Source: a virus | Strand: one strand, 5' to 3' | Length of the DNA stretch: 35,816 nucleotides | IMG/VR virus record: IMGVR_UViG_3300009550_000033 | Location: 1 to 35,816 of that record | Shown here: positions 18,758 to 28,100 of the stretch, piece after piece | How the letters are laid out: each line of letters starts with the position of its first letter | How positions within the stretch are numbered: the first letter of the stretch is position 1 | The notes under the pieces: model-generated | Seen by the model: only the letters and a program-made list of their open reading frames with translations | Told to the model about the DNA's origin: nothing | Databases searched by the model: none | Position numbers and translations under genes: made by a program

Positions 18758-21421
18758 ATGGCATTAATTAGTAGCACTATTCCCAATATGATTAATGGGG
18801 TTAGTCAACAGCCTCCAGCATTAAGACTAGCTTCACAAGCAGAATCAGTTATAAATTGTTTATCTTCTCCAGTAGAAGGATTAACTAAGCGTCCTCCATT
18901 TAATCATATAAAAAAGATATTAAGCGGGTCAGCTGGATCTGGACATCCTTTTGTTGAAGTTGTAGATAGAGATGGAACTATTCAATATCTAATAATGATT
19001 AGAGATGGAGCTATAGATGTATTTGATTTAAATGGTAATGCACAAACAGTTGCAACTCCTAACGGAACTGACTATTTAGACATTACTAATACAGCAGAAC
19101 CAGCAGATAAATTTAGAATTGCGTCAGTAGCTGACTACACTTTTATATGCAACAGAGAAAAAGTTGTAACGATGGATCATGCTGGTACTTATACACAATC
19201 TGGTACAGCAATAACTGTTAACTCTAATGGTCATGGGTTAACTTCTGGAGTAAAAATACAAATAGATTTCACATCAGGATCTAGTGTTGATGGCACATAT
19301 GTTGTAACTGTTGTAAATGCTAATCAGTTTACATTAGTTGGTGCATCTGCAAGCACTAGCGGTAATTGTAGGTTTAATGAATTGTCTCCAGATGTATCAG
19401 CAAAAGGTATTGTATTTATAAAAGCTGCTGATTACTCTACGACTTACGAAGTAAAAATAAAAAGTGCTAATGGAAGCAGTACTTTAGCAACAGCATCTTT
19501 TACAACTGCTGCGGTAGGGGGCACGTTACCAAACTCAGGCACAATCGCTACTGATTTAAGAAATGATTTAGCAAGTGCTTTACCTAGTGGTTGGACGTTT
19601 ACTGTAGATCAATACATTATTAGAATAGAAAATCAAGCTGGAACTGATTTTGTTTTAGAAAGTAGTGATACCAAGTCTGGAACTTTTACCAAAGCAATTA
19701 AAGGAGCTATAGATACTATTAGCGATTTACCTACATTATGTGAAGATGGATTTGTTGTTAAGGTGCAGGGATCTAAAACTACAAGATTAGATGATTATTA
19801 CGTTAAGTTTGAAACTTCTAATGGCACAGGTTTTGGTTTTGGTATCTGGAGAGAAACAGTTGGGCCTTTAGAACCATTTAAATTTAATAAATCAACAATG
19901 CCTCATGCTTTAGTTCGTGATGCTGCTACTGGTAATTTTACATTTCAAGAATTTGATTGGAGTCCTAGAATCGCTGGAGATTTAGCAACTGCTCCTACTC
20001 CTACTTTTGTAGGTACTACGATTAACAACATTAATACTTTTAGAAATAGATTAATACTTTTAGCAGATGAAAACGTAATAATGAGTGCTGCCGATAGTTA
20101 CGATAGATTTTTTCCTGAGACAGTACAAACTATTGTTGACAGCGATCCTATTGATTTAGTTACAGGTGGTACTGAAATTCATTTCTTAACGTCTAGCTTG
20201 GCTTTTGCTAACACTTTATTGTTATTTAGTCGGCATGGTCAATTTAGGTTAGATGCTGGAGCGTCAACTATTGGTGGTGCTTTAACACCAAAAACTGCGA
20301 CTATTACAGCTATAACTACATATGAAACTGAACCAACAGTTGATCCTATTGCTGTAGGTCGAACTGTTTATTTTTCTGTACCTAAAGGAGAATTTAGTGG
20401 TTTGCGTGACTTTTATCTTCCAGATATAACTGCATCAGTGCCAGTATCAGAAGAAGTTTCATCAGCAGTTCCAAGATATATTCCTAAAAACATAACAAGT
20501 TTAATTAGTTCTGCATCAGAAGAAACTGTTATAGCCATAAGTAAAGATGAACCTAAACGTATTTATTTTTATAAATTCTTTTACGAAGAAGATTCTAAGC
20601 TGCAATCTTCTTGGTCATTCTGGGAACTTAAAGGAGATAAAACTGTAATTGGAGCTTCGATTATAGATAGTGACGTTTTCTTTGTGATTCAATATACAGA
20701 TGGAGTTTACCTAGAAAAATGCTCATTACGTCCAGAATCAGTCGATGCTGGTTCTAACTTAGAAATTTTATTAGATAGAAAAGTAGATGAAACTAAATGC
20801 CACATTAATGTAATTAATCAAGGTGGTGCTGGTGTTCAATCAGTTATATCTTTACCTTATCCAACTGCTACTGCTGGAATACAAATTGTTGTTGGTCGAG
20901 ATGTTGCTAACAATACATTGCAACATGGAGAAGTAAAAGTTCCAAGTGCTGAAACTTTATCTGGAGCTACGCAATCAGGATTTAGTGGTAACGGAACTAT
21001 GACTGTATTGGGAGATTTAACTAACGCAAAGTTTTTTATAGGAGAAAGATATGACATGACTTACGAATTTAGTACACCATATTTAAAAGAACAACCAACT
21101 GGAGGTGGTGTTGCGGTAGTTGCTGGCCCTCGATTACAAATAAGAACTTGGACGTTTGTTTTTGATGATACCTCTGCTTTTAAAATAAAAGTAACTCCAA
21201 GAGGTAGAACTGCACAGACTTATCCTTATAATGGGTTTATTGTTGGTCAAAACCCTCCAGCTTTAGGTCAAGCACCTTTCTTGGCTGGTAAATTTAGAGT
21301 GCCAGTAATGGCACATAACAACGATACTAAGGTCGAAATATTAAGCGATAGTCCACTACCCTGTCGTATTCAATCATCAGAATGGGAAGGATGGCTACAC
21401 ACCAGAGCAAGACGACTATAA
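18758..21421 (+). CDS. Tail tubular protein B / nozzle (T7 gp12-like)
   Basis: An 887-residue protein (T7 gp12 is 794). N-terminal IPNMINGVSQQPPALRLASQAESVINCLSSPVEGLTKRPP is the family's signature opening (quoted in part: NMINGVSQQPPALRL). Large beta-rich body, later FRNRLILLADENVIMSAADSY, and a C-terminal RIQSSEWEGWLHTRARR. It forms the hexameric nozzle through which DNA exits. Extra length falls in the first 350 residues, where an inserted Ig-like segment (about 140-290) is rich in Thr/Ser/Gly. It overlaps the next gene by 40 bases. Confidence 0.94.
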   Translation: MALISSTIPNMINGVSQQPPALRLASQAESVINCLSSPVEGLTKRPPFNHIKKILSGSAGSGHPFVEVVDRDGTIQYLIMIRDGAIDVFDLNGNAQTVATPNGTDYLDITNTAEPADKFRIASVADYTFICNREKVVTMDHAGTYTQSGTAITVNSNGHGLTSGVKIQIDFTSGSSVDGTYVVTVVNANQFTLVGASASTSGNCRFNELSPDVSAKGIVFIKAADYSTTYEVKIKSANGSSTLATASFTTAAVGGTLPNSGTIATDLRNDLASALPSGWTFTVDQYIIRIENQAGTDFVLESSDTKSGTFTKAIKGAIDTISDLPTLCEDGFVVKVQGSKTTRLDDYYVKFETSNGTGFGFGIWRETVGPLEPFKFNKSTMPHALVRDAATGNFTFQEFDWSPRIAGDLATAPTPTFVGTTINNINTFRNRLILLADENVIMSAADSYDRFFPETVQTIVDSDPIDLVTGGTEIHFLTSSLAFANTLLLFSRHGQFRLDAGASTIGGALTPKTATITAITTYETEPTVDPIAVGRTVYFSVPKGEFSGLRDFYLPDITASVPVSEEVSSAVPRYIPKNITSLISSASEETVIAISKDEPKRIYFYKFFYEEDSKLQSSWSFWELKGDKTVIGASIIDSDVFFVIQYTDGVYLEKCSLRPESVDAGSNLEILLDRKVDETKCHINVINQGGAGVQSVISLPYPTATAGIQIVVGRDVANNTLQHGEVKVPSAETLSGATQSGFSGNGTMTVLGDLTNAKFFIGERYDMTYEFSTPYLKEQPTGGGVAVVAGPRLQIRTWTFVFDDTSAFKIKVTPRGRTAQTYPYNGFIVGQNPPALGQAPFLAGKFRVPVMAHNNDTKVEILSDSPLPCRIQSSEWEGWLHTRARRL

Positions 21422-21885
21422 GAAAGTTTACTTGGCGAAAGTCAATACTTTCTGACGTTGTAGAACTTGCAGCAAATATGCGACAAGAAGATAAAGAGGA
21501 AGTATTAGCTTACTCTGGATCAACTCCGCAAGAAGCTTTGTTTTATTGTTTTTTTAATAGTCAACCTTGCATGACTATGATTGGTAGAAAAGGTAACTTA
21601 ATGGGAATGTATGGAGTAGTGCCTTGTTCTGCAAAGGTTGGAAGGATATGGATGTTAGGCCATAAAACTATGACTGATGACTATAAAGATGTAAGAGATT
21701 TTTTAAGATATTCTCCAATGGAATTGCAAAAGTTTCATTGCAATTATCCACTTTTATATAACTATGTTGATGAAAGAAATACAACTCATATAAAATGGAT
21801 TAAGTGGATGGGTTTTTCAATTATTAAAAAACACGCTACATTTGGTGCAGCGGGTCTTCCTTTTTACGAATTTGTAAAGAACTAA
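21382..21885 (+). CDS. Internal virion protein A (T7 gp13-like, acetyltransferase-type fold)
   Basis: A 167-residue protein (T7 gp13 is 138). The C-terminal half, LLYNYVDERNTTHIKWIKWMGF, closely matches the T7 gp13 stretch around NYVWVGNTSHIRFLKTIGA and has the GNAT shape (N-x-x-S/T-x-x-x-x-x-x-x-x-GF). It is needed for assembly of the ejection proteins in T7; a catalytic acetyltransferase role is not established. It overlaps tail tube B by 40 bases. The start may be the second ATG at 21391. Confidence 0.82.
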   Translation: MGRMATHQSKTTIRKFTWRKSILSDVVELAANMRQEDKEEVLAYSGSTPQEALFYCFFNSQPCMTMIGRKGNLMGMYGVVPCSAKVGRIWMLGHKTMTDDYKDVRDFLRYSPMELQKFHCNYPLLYNYVDERNTTHIKWIKWMGFSIIKKHATFGAAGLPFYEFVKN

Positions 21886-21887
21886 TT

Positions 21888-22562
21888 ATGTGCGGTGCAA
21901 TTCCTATAGCTGTAATCTCAGGAGTCTTAGGTGTAGCTGGTAGCTATATGCAATACCAGCAAGCTAAGACAAATGTTGCATACCAAAACGCCCAGCAAAA
22001 TTTAACGCATCAAAGTAATCTCTTACAGGCACAGTCAAGTCGAATGACTGAAGAGACAAAGAAATTGATGAACGAAGATGCTATTGCTCATGCAAATTAT
22101 TTAGCAGACTTGCAGTACGAAAGAGATAGTACAAATATAACTATGAATCAGATGCAGCAGCAAGAACAAGCAGCACAAGAAAAAACTGCAAGAGGTCGGA
22201 CATTCTTAGAAAAGAAAGGAGAAGTTGCAGCATTAAGAGGATTAGGAACAAACGCATGGACTTTGATTGCGGATATAAAACGCACACAAGCAGCAGCAGA
22301 CTTTATAACGAATCGAAATACTGCGTTTAGTTTACAAGGCACTCAATCGCAGCGACTTGATGCACAGTCTAATCGGGCTAGTAGGCGAGGCCAAACTGCA
22401 ACGTATCTTAAGAAAATGGTACTTGATCCTGTCAAACCTCTGGAGATACCGAAACCGAGCTTTGGGCCATATGCTCTTGGCATGGCTAGTTCTGTCGTGG
22501 GTGGCTTTAGCACTTATTCAACTTTGTCAACTGGCGGTATGCCAAATTGGAGCTTGACGTAA
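21888..22562 (+). CDS. Internal virion protein B (T7 gp14-like)
   Basis: A 224-residue protein (T7 gp14 is 196) starting MCGAIPIAVISGVLGVAGSY, like the MC-x-AIPIA start of gp14, followed by a long Gln/Ala-rich coiled-coil region (about 25-105) and a Gly/Ser-rich C-terminus with hydrophobic stretches. In T7 it is ejected first and forms the outer-membrane part of the DNA channel. It sits 2 bases after gp13 and directly abuts the gp15-like gene. Confidence 0.85.
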   Translation: MCGAIPIAVISGVLGVAGSYMQYQQAKTNVAYQNAQQNLTHQSNLLQAQSSRMTEETKKLMNEDAIAHANYLADLQYERDSTNITMNQMQQQEQAAQEKTARGRTFLEKKGEVAALRGLGTNAWTLIADIKRTQAAADFITNRNTAFSLQGTQSQRLDAQSNRASRRGQTATYLKKMVLDPVKPLEIPKPSFGPYALGMASSVVGGFSTYSTLSTGGMPNWSLT

Positions 22563-25049
22563 ATGGTATCTGTAAAAGGTTTAAGTCTTGGCAAAAACGA
22601 AGACCCTAAGAAAAGAGGATCTGGACAAGCCAAGCAAATATCTCTTGATGGATTAACTGTTAGTCCTTCAACTGGTAGTACAAAAATAGAAGAGCCAAAA
22701 ATATTAAATGCTAGATGGTATGGGGAGACTGCTGTAACTCCAGCAGCGTTAACTAAAATTCCACAATTAGAATTGCCTAGCGTAGCTGGTGTTATTGAAA
22801 ACGCTACTCCAACAGATGCTGGTGCATACGCTGAAGCCTTTAGTGATTTTGCTGGTCAAGTAAATAATTTTGGTTCAGCAATGCTGAAAAGAAATGAAAA
22901 GATACGGAAAGAAGATGAAGCTATAGCATTTAATATTATTAACAGGTTTGGAGAAGGCGATAGCCCTGTTAAAAAATTAGAAACTTATATAAGCAAAATA
23001 GAAAAGGATACAGAGCGATTAAAAAATAAAGAAGTAATTAGTGAAGCTGACAAAGCACAAATATTAGATAATGAAAAATTAATTAGACAGATAAATAAAA
23101 GAAGAAATCTTGGCGAAGTTTTGCTATCTCAAGACAGGGAAAGAGTAATAATTAATAGGGCAATGACATGGCCTAGCCATTCAAAAACTGTTCTTGTTCC
23201 TGATACAAATTTAGATGGAGAGATTACTGACAACAATGGAGAATTAAAATCAATATCAGTTACTGACTTAGATCCTAAAGACGCTAGATATATAAAAGCT
23301 TTTAATGATTATGTTTATGGAGGTGTTCAACTTAGTGCTTTTGAATTAAAAAATGTAGAGCCTAAAGTTTCTAATGCATTGTACAACTCAATGCAAACAC
23401 AAGATAAAGTTTTTACAGATAAAACAAAAAACAAGATACTCAATTCGTCAATGAACAACGTAACATTGACGTTACAGCAATTAAAAAATGACGGAAATAC
23501 CTTTGACGTTGCAAATTTTGTAACAGGATTAAATAATGATATTGATTTTTTAAAGAACACTCATATGTTCACAAGGGAAGAACAACAAAAATTTATATCA
23601 AACATAATTGCACAAACACAATATTATCTAGGAGAAGCTGGTTTTCATAATACTAGAGAAATTATAGAAACTATGTTTTTGGGAAAAAATATAGGACAGG
23701 AAGATCAAATATTTCCATTGATGATTGGGCCTCTGGAGGAAAGAGTTAACGCTAAAGGAGACTTAAATAAGAAATTAAGGTTAGTAGATCTTATTGGTGG
23801 AGAAGCACAGTTAAATTTTCTTATTGGACAAACAGAACAAAAAAATTTACAGGCAAATGATAGAAGTGAAAAGTCACAAATAGCCAGCTACGAAGGATCT
23901 TTTGAAACTATTTTAAAATCTCCAAATGAAGGAGGTAAAGGTACTTTGTTTACAGATATAATCATGGGTGCGACTGATAATATAAAAGGTAATGTTTATG
24001 TACAGACAGCTATTAATGCATTAAAGAAAGAAAGAGATACGTTAATACAAGCAGCAAATGGAGATCAAGATAAAATTAATGCAATAAATAAAGCTTATAA
24101 CGCAAAACGTAATGACATAAAATACAACATTGAAGCACTTGAGTACGAATCAGAAAAGAATAGTCTTATATCAAGAAGTTATGACTTGCTTACTGGCAGC
24201 ATGACTAAAGCAGAAGAAGAACTTTTTAAAGAAGATCTAGAACTATTTAAAGATCACTATAAAGATTTACCAAAATTAACAGAAGATTTAAAGATCGTTA
24301 ACAGCAACTTAGTTAACTCTGATAAACAAGATTTTAGAAGTATAACTAAATCTGGAAATGATTTTGTGAAAAGTTTGTTTAATACTTGGGCTGACAAAGA
24401 GCAGTTACAAGATGAAAATTATGACGAAAAAACTGTTTGGAACTCTGCTTTACCTTCTATACAAAAAGAAGTTAGTGAAATTATTGAAGATGCTAATGCA
24501 GCTTTTCCTAACGATATAGACCAACGAAATAATTATGTAATGAACGAAATACAAAAAAGATGGGATAACGGAGGTTTTATAGAAGGCAGAAGAAAACCAA
24601 ATACATCTCCTTTGTTTGGTAGTGGAGATTATAAAAACACACTTAAAAAACTTACAAGAGATACTGGCTATAACAAAAAGAATGGTGCAGATGCTAATGG
24701 GATATTGACAGATATGGCTACTTTGTCTTCATACATTAACTCTCCTAATCAACCTATTTTTACTAAAAAGGCTTTAGTAGGTAATGGTTTTACTTCAAAA
24801 AAATTTGGTGGACTACTTGCATCTTGGATGTCAGGAGAAGATATGCCAGAAGGTTGGACTATGATTGAAAAGAATTTATATAAAATTAGAGGTCGAAATG
24901 GAACTTATACTATTGATGATTTCTTAATAGATCAATTAGTAAAAGCTGGCATACCTATGAATAAGATTCCTGTTGAGGAAATAAGAGAAATGAAGAACAT
25001 GAATCAGGAGCAACGTAGAAAACATTGGGAAGAAGTATTAACTAAATAA
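22563..25049 (+). CDS. Internal virion protein C (T7 gp15-like)
   Basis: An 828-residue protein (T7 gp15 is 747), mostly helical, Lys/Asn/Asp/Glu-rich, without membrane segments. The N-terminal ~70 residues are Pro/Thr-rich, then long helices (EDEAIAFNIINRFGEGDSPV; KLRLVDLIGGEAQLNFLIG). The identification rests on size, helical character and position between gp14- and gp16-like genes; sequence in this family is weakly conserved. In T7 it forms the periplasmic tunnel with gp16. Confidence 0.8.
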   Translation: MVSVKGLSLGKNEDPKKRGSGQAKQISLDGLTVSPSTGSTKIEEPKILNARWYGETAVTPAALTKIPQLELPSVAGVIENATPTDAGAYAEAFSDFAGQVNNFGSAMLKRNEKIRKEDEAIAFNIINRFGEGDSPVKKLETYISKIEKDTERLKNKEVISEADKAQILDNEKLIRQINKRRNLGEVLLSQDRERVIINRAMTWPSHSKTVLVPDTNLDGEITDNNGELKSISVTDLDPKDARYIKAFNDYVYGGVQLSAFELKNVEPKVSNALYNSMQTQDKVFTDKTKNKILNSSMNNVTLTLQQLKNDGNTFDVANFVTGLNNDIDFLKNTHMFTREEQQKFISNIIAQTQYYLGEAGFHNTREIIETMFLGKNIGQEDQIFPLMIGPLEERVNAKGDLNKKLRLVDLIGGEAQLNFLIGQTEQKNLQANDRSEKSQIASYEGSFETILKSPNEGGKGTLFTDIIMGATDNIKGNVYVQTAINALKKERDTLIQAANGDQDKINAINKAYNAKRNDIKYNIEALEYESEKNSLISRSYDLLTGSMTKAEEELFKEDLELFKDHYKDLPKLTEDLKIVNSNLVNSDKQDFRSITKSGNDFVKSLFNTWADKEQLQDENYDEKTVWNSALPSIQKEVSEIIEDANAAFPNDIDQRNNYVMNEIQKRWDNGGFIEGRRKPNTSPLFGSGDYKNTLKKLTRDTGYNKKNGADANGILTDMATLSSYINSPNQPIFTKKALVGNGFTSKKFGGLLASWMSGEDMPEGWTMIEKNLYKIRGRNGTYTIDDFLIDQLVKAGIPMNKIPVEEIREMKNMNQEQRRKHWEEVLTK

Positions 25050-25050
25050 A

Positions 25051-25078
25051 TTGACTATTTAGTGTAAAATTGTATGAT
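25051..25078 (+). promoter_or_regulatory. Strong host-type promoter before the giant virion gene
   Basis: TTGACT (25051-25056, 5/6), 16-base spacer, TATGAT (25073-25078, 5/6), in the 55-base gap before the 25105 ATG. The start of transcription would be near 25085. It is the best -35/-10 pair I found outside the control region. Confidence 0.55.
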
Positions 25079-25104
25079 TAAAGTTAATATGGGATAAAAC
25101 CTAG

Positions 25105-28100
25105 ATGGACGAAGAAAATTCAGTTAATACCGATGTAATAGAAGAAGAAGAGGAGGAAGAAGAAAGCCTGTTTAATTTTGGTAGCTATAAGCCTAATTAC
25201 GATACAACAATAGAAGTCGATCAAGATAGAAACAAATCTATTTTTAATGAAGATGATAATGATTTTAATGAAGAGATTACAAACGTAGAGTCAGACGAAA
25301 CAATTATTACTAGAGAAACAAACAAGGAACAGTATCTAAAAGGTTTAGCAGAAGGAAAGATAGATACAAAAACACATAGCAACATTTTAAATATTGAGTA
25401 CGCTCCAGAACATCTAAGAGGAAAGATGCATTGGAGAAATAGTGCTGGAGATTTTTTAAGAATGATCGACAGGGCTGGAATGGGTGTCTCTCAAAATTTA
25501 GTTAATACAGGACAGAATGTTTTAAGAGGAGATATGCCAGCAACTATGGCAGAAGTTTTATCAGGAGATCCGATAAGTGCAGGGATTATGGGTTTTAAGG
25601 CAGTAAAAAAAGGGATAGAAAATAGAAGTTTTACAGATTTTTTTGAAGAACTAGGTTACGGAGAAGACGGAAAAACAATGAGTCTTCTTGATGCTGTTAA
25701 CGTAACTGGCGGACAAGTTAAAAATTTTGAACAGTTTGATGCTATTTCTCCAGAAGACCAAGCAAGAGGTGTTGATTATGGACTTTTTGGATTACCTTCT
25801 TTAACTGAATTAAGTGGTGGCTATCCAGAGCAAGATACTGGTAGATTTCTTGCTGATGGTGCAACTAATTTCTTTGGTAATAGCATACCTTTCTTTGCTA
25901 TAGCAGCGGGCATCATGGCAGAGCCTACTCCAGCTGGAGAAGTGGTCGCAGTTAAAACAGGACTTGCAAAGTTAAAAGCTAGTAGTCCAGCATTTAGAAA
26001 TTTCTATAATCTTATTTCAAGAGACCTTTTAGGTAAAACAAAAACTGGACAAGTATTTAAAACAGCTTCTAAATTTTTAGTTAAAGAAGGTATAAAAGGT
26101 GCTGGTGCTGGTGCTATTGCAGAAACATTTGTAGGAGATCCATATGCTGATTATGGTTTAGATGCTATTCTTCCTGACTTTTTAGATTACGAAAATCGTG
26201 TAGATGATGGCTTTTTTAAAGCAAAACTAAAATCAATGATTGTATCGGAATTTTTGCTTGGCCCATTATTTGGTATAGGCATGGGTGGTATTGGTGTTGG
26301 AACTAAACCTATAAGAGAGCCAGTAGCTAGAGTTTTTAGTGGATTAAAAAAAGGAGATGGAAAAGTATTACAAGATGAAACTGCAAAATTTATTAAAAAT
26401 GTAAAAAGTAAAACAAATAGATTTACAGGTAAAAACAGACATAAATTACAATTTGAATTTAATAAGAAAAATTTAGAAACTTTTGTAGATGATGCAGAAA
26501 AACTCTTAATTGATCCTATTGCAGAATATTTAGCTGACACTCAAATTGTTAAAAAATTAGCTGAAAGTTTAGGTTTTACTTATAGAGATATAGACGAAAT
26601 AAAACTAGAGATAGATGACATACAAGCTAAAAGTAGAGAAAAACAAGGTATTGCTGTTACAAGAGACACTCAGTTACAACTTGAAAAAAATAAAATAAAA
26701 GATGCAGAAAGAAAATCAAATGTTGAAGGTCAAAAAAAGACAGAAATATATACTGAGCTTGCTGATGAAAAAGCTAAAGTGCAAGAGCTTGAAGCAAAGT
26801 TAAAAGAAGCAGAAGAGAAAGCAGAGAAACAAAAAAATTCATTTGTAAAATCAATTAATAATACTGCCAAGTCGGAAACAAAATTAGTCGAAGCATTAAC
26901 TATAAATAACCAAGTACGTCCAGATCAAAGTAGAACTGCATACGACAAGATTGGGGTAACAAGTGCTAATAGACCTAAGACACCACTAGAAGTATTCCAA
27001 ATGAATCCTAATGATCTTGTAATACGTCCAGACATTTTTCAGATAAAAGAATCAGGTAAGTTTAATAAGTCTGGAGTAAGCGGATCACTAGCAGATCAAA
27101 CAGAATTTGACCCTAAATTTGCTGGAGTCGTAAGTGTATGGAGAGATGATACTGGGGAACTTGGGCCAGTAGGCAAGTTATATGTAATTGATGGTCATAA
27201 CAGAATAGATTTAGCAAAGAAATCTGGCATTGAGTCTGTCAATGTACAAACAATAGAAGCACCAAACTCAAAGGCAGCACAAACACAAGCTGCAATTATT
27301 AATATAAATTCTTTTAACTACGACCAAAAAGGAGCTATAGCTGTAACTGATGTAGCCAAGATTTTAAGAAACGAAGAATCTCCTAGATCTTTAGCTGAAA
27401 TGGGAATGAGTTTAAAGCAAAGAATAGTTATTGAAGGTATGCAGCTGGCAAGATTACCAAATCATCTTTTTGATAAATTATTAAAAGGAGATATAGGTTT
27501 ACAAAAAGGATTGGCTTATGGCTCTCAACCTATCTCGTTTACTGCTATTAGCGATGTTTTTAAAGCTATAGATAAAAGTAACCCTTCGATAGAAAAGATT
27601 AAGCAAGCTGTATTAATGGCATCTGAGGCTGTTGATATGCCTCCCGAAGATGGTGTTATTCCTTTGTTTGCTGATTATTTAAAAACAACAAACGCAAAAC
27701 AATTACTAGAAGTTAGAGCAGAAATCTCTGCACAATTAAAGAAAACACTTATCAGATTAAAAGCTGTAGGTACTAAAGATAAAAAAGCTGGAGTAGAAAC
27801 TGTAGCTGGTAACAAGATAAACCTAGAAAATACACAAAATGCTTTAGTCGAAGCTTCTAAAACAAATGATTTGTTTAATGCTGTTGCTGCATCTGGAGGA
27901 GAAACAACACAGATAATAAAAGAATTAGCTGCACAAGTTAAAGGACGTAATGTTAAAAAATTAGTCGAAGCTAATTTAGAAAGAATACAAGATGCATTGC
28001 AGCTAGAAGAAGCACCTTTGTTTAAGAGATCTGAAGCTGTAGATATTATGCAAGAGATAGATAAGAAGAAGATGGATAAATTAAAGCAAATAGAAAACGA

